DNA of 64,000 nucleotides, taken from positions 46,525,411-46,589,410 of the forward strand of contig OW203762.1 in assembly GCA_934045905.1 (NCBI GenBank), given 5' to 3'. Each line of letters opens with the position of its first letter. Within the stretch, counting starts at the first letter, position 1. The translations under genes and the position numbers were made by a program. The stretch is from Leuctra nigra. Its lineage: Eukaryota; Arthropoda; Insecta; Plecoptera; Leuctridae. The notes below the pieces were generated by a model, which saw only the letters and a list, made by a program, of their open reading frames with translations, was not told the origin of the DNA and did not search any database. This document shows positions 11,901-21,500 of this stretch, in pieces.

Positions 11901-14900
11901 TTTCGTGTCATTCAGATAAACAGTTTTGTCTATTCTTGGTCCAAAGTAACGTGCATTTTACAAGTTTGAAAACGTCCAGGATTTTTTTGTGGCCCCCAAA
12001 AACGACTAATGTCACTTGAAATCATTTGCAGGGCTCCCAACAAATCACTATTTTCACTAAAAGTAATTTTTTTTGAGCCAGGTCAATAAAAGTCATTGTT
12101 TTCATGATTTATAGCCATTTGGTCATTAAAAGTAATTTTTTTGATAAAGGAATCCAATCCACCCACTAATTTTTCATGAAAGTCAAAATTGGCTTAAATG
12201 TGTGTACAAATCGCTTAGAAAAGCACCTAAATTGTTTTTGAAATTCAAAAATTTCCGGGGTTGTTCGCCCCGGACCTTTGTTAAATTGGGGGGCCCTACC
12301 CCCAAACCACCCATTGTGTTCATAAGCAAATACGGTTTCCCTGACAAACGTCAATCGTCCGCCCACTTATTATTTTAAAAACTAACCACTGACTGAGAAT
12401 TGATTTTAGTTAATGATAATATATATAATAATTTTTCAAGCATTGCTTCTGTACAATAACTATTTTTTTAATGAAGAGTGCTATACCTACATATTTTTAA
12501 TGAATGAAGGACAGATGCAACACACCATTTGCAAATCTCGTTTTTAGAATTGTCATTTGGATGCTTTATATTCTGGCACACTCAATTATAATTTCATGTG
12601 ATTAATCATTAAGCCAAATCATATGATTAAGTATAACTTATCTATTTTATTTTCAAACGTCGATTACTTTGGTCATTATTTGGTAATTTTTTTCTACCTA
12701 AAAGTCATTAAAACTCACTATTTTTGAAGGTAGAAACTGTTGGGAGCCCTGCATATGTTACTAGCTCCCTCTTACGAAATATGAAGAAAATTAATATTGA
12801 TTTTTTTTCGGTCGAATCGCCTTAACATCCTTGCAAAGTTATAGAGTGGTAACTTGTACGGTATGGAAGTTATGCGGTATAATGTAAAAATAGTAGGTAC
12901 TAGGTTTTTGTATTATAATCCACAACTTATTAATAGTAGATCATGAGCAAGCCGAACAAGAACCTTCCCACCCTACCACGGAAGGTTTAAAAACTGTTTT
13001 GGGTACCTCCAATTCAAAAACTATTTTTTTTCAGAAAAATTGGAAAAATAAAGTTCGGAAAATTTCCGGAAATATTTCCATTTCCGGAAATATTTCCGGC
13101 TCACATCCCTAGTTTACCCTACAGACAAACACATCTCATCTGGGTGACAAGTTAGCGACGTCAACAACAATTTACAGAATCCTTCAACTTTAACCATCGA
13201 GCCCCAATGTTAGAGGCAGGATATATTAAATGCTAGTAGCAACAGCTGATAAGCGCAGCCATGTAATAGATGGAGTATGTTTTTTGTAAATCATATTAAT
13301 TATCAATTTCAAAGCAAAATTTTCACAATTCAATATAGGTACAATTGACATTGAAATAATGTACTGTTTTAGTTTCAAAAGTAGTAAGAACCATGTCAGA
13401 AACTTACAATTAAAATCAAATCAATGTCATTGTCAAACAATTAGGGTGGTCATTCCTGTACTACGTTTTTAGTTTCTTAAGTTAGCTTATCGTAAATCTT
13501 ATCGTAAATTTTGTTTACTCTAATGTTAACGTCCATAACAACGGTTGCTACTCTCTTAAAATCTAATAGCGTTTTCCACTGGCCGCACTGGGTTGCACTG
13601 AGAGCGGGTGTCGTTTTCCACTGGGAAATCCAGTGTGCACTGGAGCGGTTTTTTCGTTTTCCACTGGCAAAGTTGCACGCTCTGAGGGCACATTTTTAGC
13701 ACTGAGAAAATTCTCAGTGCAAGCCATTGCACTCGAATATTCCAAGATAGACGCTTGAAAATTAGTTGCTGTTTATAGCCTATTTGAATCTTCAAATAAC
13801 AGTGATAGATTAATTGACCAACAAGGGATGATCTAAAACGAATTCTATGAAATTCATTGCTATTTTTAGGTTATGTTAGCACTGGAAATATCCTTGTTTT
13901 CCACTGGGGTTGCTTTTTTTGCCGCACTAGTGCAGAGCATGACGTCACAGCGCAATTCCTTGCTCTCATTCAGTGCATGCCAGAGGAAAACGCTATAAGA
14001 TAAGAGAGTGATAATGTGTACAGGAATCACCTCCTAGGTACCTACCTACCTACACCTATAATTAATTGTTTTAATTGTTTATTATCAAAGAGCAATTGTC
14101 AATAAACATTGAACTGAGATGAACACATTTGTCTATAAATACCTATTAGCATGGATGAGATAGTATTTAATTTCCAAAAATAGTATTTTTGTATTTTTGT
14201 ATAGTAGTAGTATAGGTAGTCAGTGTAGTAGTATAGTTTAGTATCGGTAGTATTTTTTTACTCACAGAAAAATGTGCCCATTTGTCATAATGCATTTTGA
14301 AACTACGCTCCTCATGTTCGACTTCAAGTGACTTTTTTTTAGTACAATCTGACGTCTAGGCGAACTTGTTCTAACACTAGTAGGTGAGCTCGGATTTAAT
14401 TGATAACAAGGATTGTCAAGGAACCTGACAAGCTGCCAATCCATTTTGTTCAAAAACCGTTTTATGATTTGTTGAGTGTACCACTTTGACCCCATAAGAT
14501 AACACAGGGAGATATGAAATGATCCCTGAATATTGGATTAAATTGATGGACTAAAACCACAAGAAGAATTTTACAAAATATTGGAAAGGGTCTCAATTGA
14601 AGGATAACACTTTTTAAAATAAGACTGCCGTTCCGAAAATAGGGTCAATGGCCACTGCCCACTGGCCAAATTGAAAAGAATTGAGAATAGAGCAAGGAAT
14701 CAGGTGTACAATTTGTCCGTTTTCAACAATTAAGTCGTTGATATTCCATGACCATAAATAATTTCTATTTTCTCTTCAATTCTTCTCTTCTCCACTTGGT
14801 TCATACTACAGTTCATATGGTAGGAATGGTTTTATGCTGTTGAATGAGGGGGTTTCAAGCAATTTGTATGAATTTACACACTACACAGACTACTAAGCAC

Positions 14901-16138
14901 AATGGCTGGAGTCCTGGTTCAACTTTAATCTTACTTTGCATTTTGCAGTTTTTTGTTGTGAAGTTTGGTAAGTTGGAATTTTCTACGGTTGTTCTATACT
15001 ACGGGCTGTTCATCATAGGTAGTACGTATGAACTCGCGTTTGAGCTCTCTCGAGTTTGAGATATCTTATGGGATGACCTTGGAGCTATCCTATGTTTGCA
15101 ATGGTGGCCTATTTCAAGTGTAGGTATGTTGAACGGGGAGTACAGAGAAGCAACTTGACTTACCATCTTCGGAGGAGGCGAGTCGGTAGTTATGTTCACC
15201 ATGTTCAGGTCTCGACCAGACTGAGCCAAGGAACATAGTTTCAAGGCAACAAAGAACCCATTTTTATTGAGATAGCCTTTTCGTCCTGGATCAGACAAAT
15301 CCCACACTCGACTCAAAATAACATCCGAGAGCTGAGACTTTTTTAGAAACTTAGCAGCATCCGAGGCCTCGATTTTCCCTTGTCCATTGGGGTCAATCTG
15401 TTAAGAAAAATAATGAGGATTTATTTATGACATTCTCTACACCGTATAATGTTAGCTGTAGACATTTCTAGTAAGCAGGTAGGTAGTACATACTTGTTGA
15501 TAATATGCTTCATATATTGCATTATGGCCACCAGCCACCTGAAATAGCAATACCCACATGGATTTGTGTTAACATAATATTTACCTATAATGATAGGTAC
15601 TAAGTACCTACCTACCTATCACGTATCAGTAAAAATTTACTGCAACGAAAGGGGGTGTGCCTAGCTCGTCTATGATTGCTACCTTCTAGTAAGGCTAGGC
15701 AAGTGATTTGAAATGTCGAGTGTCATTACAGGAGATATTCCGATCATAGAGCATAAATTAATAGTATGCAGCGCCACGAATTCACAAGAAATTGGAGTAG
15801 CATAACCTTATTTAATAAATGCGTAACGTTTAGATCGTTCCTACAAGGGCAAACTGTAAAATACTTTATTAAAAACCGCCCCTGATCGCATGAAGATTGA
15901 ACGAACTACCCCGATACCATGATACAGAACCAGTGCGATGGTACCTACTGACATGAATCACACCGAACCAACTAAACTCACAGATGATCATCCACTTTTT
16001 CATCAAAATGAAATACTACAATCCAGGTGTAACATTAAACCGTATCTTCTGCCCCATTAAGACGAATTCTCTAATTTATAACGTATATTTGCGTCTAAAT
16101 TAAGATAATACCTGAGTTGGAGACGGCAGAGCGGCCAT
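5996..16138 (-). CDS. Eps15/Eps15-like endocytic adaptor, EH-domain part
   Basis: Seven exons on the minus strand join in phase: 16112-16138 (MAALPSPTQ), 15494-15538, 15164-15397, 10464-10625, 7322-7618, 6941-7116 and 5996-6164, in all 370 codons. They encode three EH domains in order: EH1 (IYEAYYQQIDPNG, VWDLSDPGRKGYL), EH2 (EKAKYDQLF, LPLDVLGKIWDLADMDKDG) and EH3 (RAKYDILFHQTDIDKDGF, AHIWALCD). The loops DIDKDG and DMDKDG look like functional EF-hand loops. EH domains bind NPF motifs at clathrin-coated pits. The coiled coil, DPF repeats and UIMs of full Eps15 are not visible. If the last donor (GTGAGT at 5995) is not used, translation stops two codons later at TAA. Either the gene continues left of the window, making the FAM187-like gene nested in its intron, or it is an EH-only form. 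A hAT element abuts the acceptor of exon 4. Confidence 0.85.
6368..6851. mobile_element. PIF/Harbinger-like MITE, TAA duplication
   Basis: The ends are AGGCCCATTGATAACCC on the left and a looser inverted copy on the right (GGGTTATGTCAATTG followed by ...GGGCCT), flanked by TAA on both sides (6365-6367 and 6852-6854). A segment GTCAATTGTGCACGGG occurs twice near the right end. It lies in the Eps15 intron between exons 7 and 6. Confidence 0.75.
8086..8760. repeat. Dispersed repeat, first copy (lacks the 17998 MITE)
   Basis: The left arm (GATAATTAAAGCAAGAAG) and the body from about 8440 to 8750 match the repeat at 17898-18372, which carries the matching inverted right arm. This copy reads straight through GCTGGTAGATATC at 8607-8619, where the other copy holds a 177-bp MITE. 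Confidence 0.7.
8804..9904. repeat. 1.1-kb foldback element, near-complete palindrome
   Basis: From CTATAGTCAGCGTAGCC at 8804 the sequence runs about 520 bases and returns in reverse complement, ending GGCTACGCTGACTATAG at 9904. Only about 60-80 central bases (around 9320-9400) are unpaired. Arms differ by scattered substitutions and small indels. It sits in the Eps15 intron between exons 5 and 4 and would form a long RNA hairpin when transcribed. Confidence 0.85.
9981..10100. mobile_element. Short palindromic MITE, AGGTCTGTT family, ACA duplication
   Basis: The ends are AGGTCTGTTTGTTTACCC and its inverted form GGGTAAACGAACAGACCT, with long arms (GCTACAGCAAACT and its complement). It is flanked by ACA on both sides. 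The terminal 14 bases match the element at 40356-40903. Confidence 0.85.
10627..13111. mobile_element. hAT-like element abutting an Eps15 splice acceptor
   Basis: The ends are TAGGGATGTAAAATTTCC at 10627 and the inverted form ...CACATCCCTA at 13111. Subterminal TTTCCGG repeats occur at both ends. Flanks GTTCACCC (10619-10626) and GTTTACCC (13112-13119) match at 7 of 8 bases, the hAT size. On the minus strand the acceptor AG of Eps15 exon 4 is formed by the element's terminal base plus the last base of the duplication. The interior is AT-rich, lacks a transposase ORF, and contains a second hAT-like insertion. Confidence 0.85.
12029..12751. mobile_element. Nested hAT-like MITE (CAGGGCTCCCAACA ends)
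   Basis: The left end is CAGGGCTCCCAACA and the right end is TGTTGGGAGCCCTG. Subterminal AAGTCATT/AAAGTAAT motifs recur inside both ends. No clear 8-bp duplication is visible. It lies inside the 10627-13111 element. Confidence 0.7.
13568..13994. repeat. MITE with CGTTTTCCACTGG subrepeats
   Basis: The ends are AGCGTTTTCCACTGGC at the left and ...GCCAGAGGAAAACGCT at the right. The motif CGTTTTCCACTGG occurs three times in the left 100 bases and is echoed as TTTTCCACTGGGG near 13900. This arrangement suggests repeated transposase-binding sites. Confidence 0.65.
14280..14470. repeat. Degraded copy of the CATAAAACGG-ended MITE
   Basis: The right half (GAGCTC, GATAACAAGGATTG, CCAATCCA, CCGTTTTATGA) aligns with the complete copy at 44192-44379. 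The left end is eroded. Confidence 0.5.
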
Positions 16139-16627
16139 CTTCTATATTAATTTGTCTGTTATTCTATTGGCTAATCTAAAATGTTGTAGCCAATGCCGAG
16201 CAAGGAATCAGAATCAATAACATGTCATAGATGGCACTGCCGTCGGCAAACATCGATTATAAATAATCGATTTAAAATTAAATCGATTTAAGTTATTCGA
16301 GTTTTATTCGAGGTTGCTTTGCTTGGTTGTAAACAAAATTCGAATCTAGAGCTGTCAGTGTCAAATCTAGGTCAAATTATAAATAATAGTCGTTTATGTA
16401 GGTAACTGCTTTTATGTATTAAGAGATTTTGATATTTGAAGTTATATTTTATTATACCTTTTAAAGAATTTATTAAAATGGCAATTAAGCTCTCTGGCTC
16501 ACCATTAAATAACATAGTAGTACCTACCTAGTAGCTACTACCTACCTAGGTACCTACCTACAGCTAGCTAACCTATATCTCATTATTGAGGATGTAAACT
16601 CCATTTAAATGTGTATTACTAAAAACC

Positions 16628-16690
16628 CGCTCAGTGTAATGCGGTGATGAGCTAGCACCGATATGCGCAACATCTCCAACCGGATACAGT
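16628..16690. repeat. Dispersed 60-bp repeat (GATGAGCNAGCACCGAT)
   Basis: Similar blocks occur at 22910-22975 and 51222-51275, each containing GATGAGC, GCACCGAT or GCACGGAT, and CGCAACAT or CGCAACAC. They seem to be ends of a larger degenerate family. The class is unknown. Confidence 0.45.
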
Positions 16691-16868
16691 CCACTTAATC
16701 TAAGATAACCATTACAAACGCTGCTTTGTTTGGGATTCGCAAGTATAGTGAGTGGTCTATGCATGCTGCCGATCCAACCTACAAGCCGTCTTGCTCTTAT
16801 GTATAGAGCCAAGGTCAAATTCATCATGGGTCTGGTCTGGCTGAGATCGTACGATTGCAGGAACACCT

Positions 16869-17162
16869 TTTTTTTTTTTTTTTTTTGTCTGGGGCTTAAC
16901 GTCGCACTGTTCTGCAGCGAGGCTAATGGCGACGGATGGATGATTATGATGATGATTGGGAGATGATGGTGAAGAGTAGGTAAGGATGGAAGGTGGGAAG
17001 GAGGCGGTCGTGGCCTATTAGTAGGGTACCTTCCCAACATTTGCCTGAAGACTGAGGGAAAACCACGAAAAAACCCCAGTCAGGAAGGACGGCCGCGGGA
17101 ATCGAACCCGGGCCTCCGGAATACAAGCTGAGAGCGTTAACCACTCACCCAACCTGTTCCGT
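16869..17162 (-). mobile_element. tRNA-derived SINE
   Basis: Read on the minus strand, the head at about 17160-17085 has a pol III A box (GAGTGGTTAACGC region) and B box (GGTTCGATTCCC). A unique body follows and ends in an A-run (T-run at 16869-16886 on the plus strand). A direct repeat CAGGAACACCT flanks it at 16858-16868 and 17163-17173, the expected target-site duplication. Confidence 0.85.
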
Positions 17163-17897
17163 CAGGAACACCTGACACAGTACAACAATATTTTTCAGAT
17201 CTAGTCGTATATGAAATATTCCTGTGTACATATTGTTACGTCTAGACCACAGCCTTCTCAACAGTCACTTCGTTCTCTGTCGAGAAAGGCTACCGTCATT
17301 GGCTAGATGTCAGAATAATGTTACTTCCAGGCTCACTCATTGGTTTATAAAATGAAAAAATGATGTCAAACCATATTATGTTAATGGTCAAACCAAGCCA
17401 ACATTGATGTAAAGGGAAAACTATTGAAAATAATAAATACTATAAATAATAAATATAGACCTAGATAATATCAGATATAATAAACAAGTCATACAATTGT
17501 ATGACTTCAATGCCACCCTTAACTCTTGCCAAAACGTGTTCAGCTTAGGTGTATTGTTACGTCCAAGCTAGACTTAAGAATATACACTACAATGAAATAT
17601 ATTTTATCTATCTTCATGATCTAGTTGTAAACAGAATTAGTAGGTAATATGCCCTCATAAAGGCAGAATTTGGTGTAAAATTGAAGACTTAACATCAACG
17701 AAAGCATCGGTACTGCCACTACATCAGCACCGAATCCTAACTACATAGTGCGGATGTCAATGAGATAACTAACTAGTACATTATTACTGATTTTCATTGC
17801 AGCTTTCCATCTTGGTTTACTCTGGAAAAATTAAGTAACAGATCAACGTATATACCATGAATTTGATACTTTTCGATCAATCTCAATCTATCAATCT

Positions 17898-18372
17898 AAC
17901 ACCTAAGTTTTCTTGGTAAAGAAACTTTTGTTTGATGTTTGTAATTTTAGTAGGCCATTAAATATTTCATCCACAGGCAGTGATGAACATGCTGGTACAG
18001 TTCGTTTTTCCTATGTTTGAACTCTCATCATACCTAACTGTCAGACTCTGTTGTTCTGTTAGGCCGAGAAAGACTACATTGCAAGGTGAGCGCTCAATGA
18101 AGACATTCACGGCCTAGCAGAAAAACTGACGACAGCGATTCTGTTGCGAGTTCAAACATAGGAATAACAAACTGTAGATATCTTTAAAAACTGTCCATGC
18201 ACCTTGAAATCCTGAAATGCAGTGCTGCCAGAATGATCTCCAATAACTGGGAAATAGTGCTCTAGCGGTGAGGCTTATTAAGAGACATGGGACTTAGTTT
18301 ATTTTTGCAAATTTTCACAGACAGATTTTAACATTACAAGAAACATCTTCTTGCTTTAATTATCTTTGGTTT
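17898..18372. repeat. Dispersed repeat, second copy, carrying a MITE
   Basis: This aligns with 8440-8750 (AAGTTTTCTTGGTAAAGAAAC, CCATGCACCTTGAAATCC, and so on). It ends in a right arm (GACAGATTTTAACATTACAAG...) that is the inverse of the left arm of the first copy at 8086-8153, so the intact family has long inverted ends. It is interrupted by the MITE at 17998-18174. Confidence 0.75.
17998..18174. mobile_element. 177-bp MITE, TA duplication, ends CAGTTCGTTTTT
   Basis: The inverted ends are CAGTTCGTTTTTCCTATG and CATAGGAATAACAAACTG, flanked by TA. The paralogous repeat at 8607-8619 lacks the element and has a single TA. TA duplication and these ends suggest a Tc1/mariner-type MITE. Same family as 23062-23236. 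Confidence 0.9.
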
Positions 18373-18489
18373 TAAGTGGAGATCCTCACTCAATTTGCCT
18401 TTTGACAATTTGCAGTTTTTTTTGGTAGGTTCTAGATTAATAGTAATAGGTAGTAACAGAGCTGAAGAGCTCTAAACAAAGTCAATAAG

Positions 18490-18513
18490 ATAATAATAAT
18501 AATAATAATAAAT
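18490..18513. repeat. (AAT)n microsatellite
   Basis: About seven AAT units occur just upstream of the first CENP-C coding exon. Similar runs at 33419, 42725 and 57606 are tails of non-LTR retrotransposons, so this may be a relic of one. Confidence 0.6.
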
Positions 18514-18580
18514 ATTGTCCATTTCAATGAAATTAATATAAGTTTTATTGTTCTTTTTTTTGCAGAATCATAGAGCACCA

Positions 18581-21500
18581 ATGTCAAGTCCCCGTTCACT
18601 GGGGGAGCTTAATGAGATTTCCGTGGCTTGTAGCACACCACTGAAGTCATCTCTCATGCGTGATAGATTGGAATGGTCAACCTCACCGGTTTCAAAAATA
18701 TTAAGGTAGGTACCTTTTCAAATTTTACTATGGCTCCGGACTTCTAAATTGTCTAAATCCAGAGCAAAAGGATCGAAATGCATGGCAATTTGGGTACCTA
18801 TTTAGCGTGGTTATCCTTCCATATAACCTTTAAAATATTAACTACAAATATTATTTGAATTATTAAAAACATAAAATGTATTACCTACCTAATTTAATTT
18901 ATTTCATTTGAAAATAATAAAATAAAACACTATCTAATGTTCGGGTTCAAGAAATATTATTTAAAAAGGTTTGGTTCAGACAAAAAGTACCTATTACGGG
19001 TTTCGGTTCGCAAAAAAATAAGTTTTTTCCCTATTTATCATCGGGGTATAAGAAAAGAGATGTAAAGGTAGTCCGTGGCCATGTTACATTTCTCGAGCTG
19101 CACATTTTGACTCAACAGATCGTTGTACGAGTTGAGATGTGTATCAAAAATCTAAGAATCTGACCTAGAGGGACCTCACCTAAACAATTAGCATAAGATT
19201 TTGTAGTTATCAACGTGAGTGAATGTGCGTGAGTTGTAATTCGTGAGTGTGCGTGAGCGTGCATGAGTCCATAAGATTTCCTTTGTGAGTGTGCGTGATC
19301 GTGAGCGAAATGCAGAACCCGCGTGCGTGAGTGAAAAACGTGGCCGCGTGACTTGACCGCGCGTGAGTCAAAAATCACTCACGCGCTCACCTCTAGAGGC
19401 AATTACATTTTAAGATGTGTACTTCTCTATTTCAGTCCAGAGCAGAGAAATTCATATGAGAGGACAAGTTTGCCTTCAAGAGGCAACTGCAATCGTGTTC
19501 TCTTTGGTATGTCAGGTTATTAATCTGAGGTACAGTTGTGTTGGCTATGTTTTAGAGCTCTCGTTATACATACATTTCTTTCAGAAATCGACTCATCTGA
19601 TTCTGATGATGAGCTGATCTTGCCAACAAAGAGGTCTCGAGTGGCCTCTAAACAGAAGAAGAAAAGCAACACAGTGTGTTCAAAACAAATGACTCATCGG
19701 AGAGATATTAGGGACGCAAAGAGCAGTCTTGTTGCCCTTACAACAAAAAAATCAAGCGACTCAACCTCTTCAGAAAAATTACCTGTTTCAATACATACGG
19801 CAGATATTCAGTCTCATAAAGTAACATCAAATTCTTTAACTAATGGAGTAAGAAAACCAATAACAAAGAATTCAAGGTCACAGAGGGATTCAATGACAAT
19901 TAAATCTCTACATACGACTATTGCAGAAATATCAAACATTGATGGCATAAATACTCTTGACGGCCTTCACTCTTTCACACGAACAAATGGACTAACAGAG
20001 CTTAACACATCTGACTCTGCACACAGCTCACGTAAGAGTAGTCCTCAAAGTTCTCCAATCGATATGGACAAGAAATCAGGTTCACGAAGCTCCAAAAAGG
20101 AAATCAGTTCGCCCAACAAAACTGGCAAACATTCTCTTGTAAAGAATAAATCAGGATCACAAAGCACAAACAAGGAAGTCAGTTCGCTCCACAAATCTTA
20201 CAAAGATTCTGTAGTAAACAGGAGATCAGGATCACAAAGAACAAACAAGGAAATCTGTTTGCCCAAGAGATATGTCAAAGATTCAGTTGTAAAGAAGAAA
20301 TCAGGATCACGAAGCTCAAAAGAGGAAATGATTGATTGCGACAGATCTGTCGAAGATTCTGGCGTAAACAAGAACTCAGAATCACAAAGCACAAACAAGG
20401 AAATCGGTTTGCCCAACAAATCTTTCAAAGATTCTGTAAACAAGAAATCAGGAACACGGAGCACAAATAAGGAAATTAGTATGCCCAACGGCGACAGATC
20501 TGTTCCAGACTCTGTTATAATCGAGCCTCATGTCAGAGTCAGCAATACAAAGCAGGGCAGATGTGAGAAGAGTGTTGGTAAGTGGAAATTTCATAGTGCC
20601 AAAAGTTTCATTAGGGTGTGAAATGCCTAAATAAATGTTATGCTTGTTGCTATAGGGCAGAGAAAGTCAACACGATGGCGTGCCTTACCAACTGACTACT
20701 GGAAACATGAGGCTCCGAAGTACTTCCCCTCTGAGATCTTCTCTCAGAACAACCAAGTACAGCATCCGAAGGTAGTTAAGCTGAGAGCAACTGCCCCTCC
20801 TACACCTCGTAAGTAGGGATGAACGAGGTCAATTGACCGGTCAAATACATTGGGTCAATTGACCGGTCAATTGACCGAAAATATAAATATGTTTATTGTT
20901 TTTCGTCCCCAAATTGTATAAATTTGAATTTAAACATGTTGAAAATAGCTAACATGGCTCAAACTTGTGTTAAGAAGAAGAATAGGAAGAAGAAAATTAT
21001 GAAGTTTTTGATTTGGCTTCATCGGATGATACTGATATCGCACTTGCCACTCAACTTGATACAGGAAATCAATAATATTTCAATGATAATATGGATACTT
21101 AATCAAACAAAGTACCTAGGTGCTCAAAAATGTGTATTAAATTGAAAAAGCAAGTTCTCAATAAAATACTTCCCGAGTATAAAAAAATTACAGTTTTTGC
21201 GATTTTTGTATTTGACCGGTCATTTGACGTCAATTGACCCAAAAAGTATTTGACCGGTCAATTTCCATCCCTACTCGTAAGTCATATGTACGAACCTACT
21301 GCTCAATTATTGGAATCACGCAGCAGCCAGCAACTGAGTGTTGCTGGCGATTTACTGGCGATTTACTGGCGATTTACTGGCGATTTACTGCTGGCGATTT
21401 ACTGAGTGATCAGTAAAAACTAAGTTTTACTGATCGATTGAGAGCTTGGCGGATCAGCCTGTATTATGTATCTTCTTCTCTCTACTTGTTCCCGATGAAG

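Larger units (their letters stand above)
16139..18565. promoter_or_regulatory. Divergent Eps15/CENP-C upstream region
   Basis: This 2.4-kb interval lies between the Eps15 start codon and the first recognised CENP-C coding exon. The AT-rich part next to Eps15 (16140-16330, with ATTGG near 16166 and a mirrored ATCGAT cluster) could hold a shared promoter; that is inference. The rest is repeats: a TAGG/CCTA block at 16520-16565, a SINE and a MITE-bearing repeat. A non-coding first CENP-C exon probably lies here, because the exon at 18566 is preceded by an acceptor. Confidence 0.35.

Noticed and set aside
16573..17040. 155-codon minus-strand ORF
   Set aside because: It overlaps the SINE and its A/T run; low-complexity translation (runs of I, P and K).
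17080..17160. Possible functional tRNA gene
   Set aside because: A and B boxes are present, but the sequence continues into a SINE body with poly(A) and a target-site duplication, and a clean cloverleaf with acceptor pairing is not evident.
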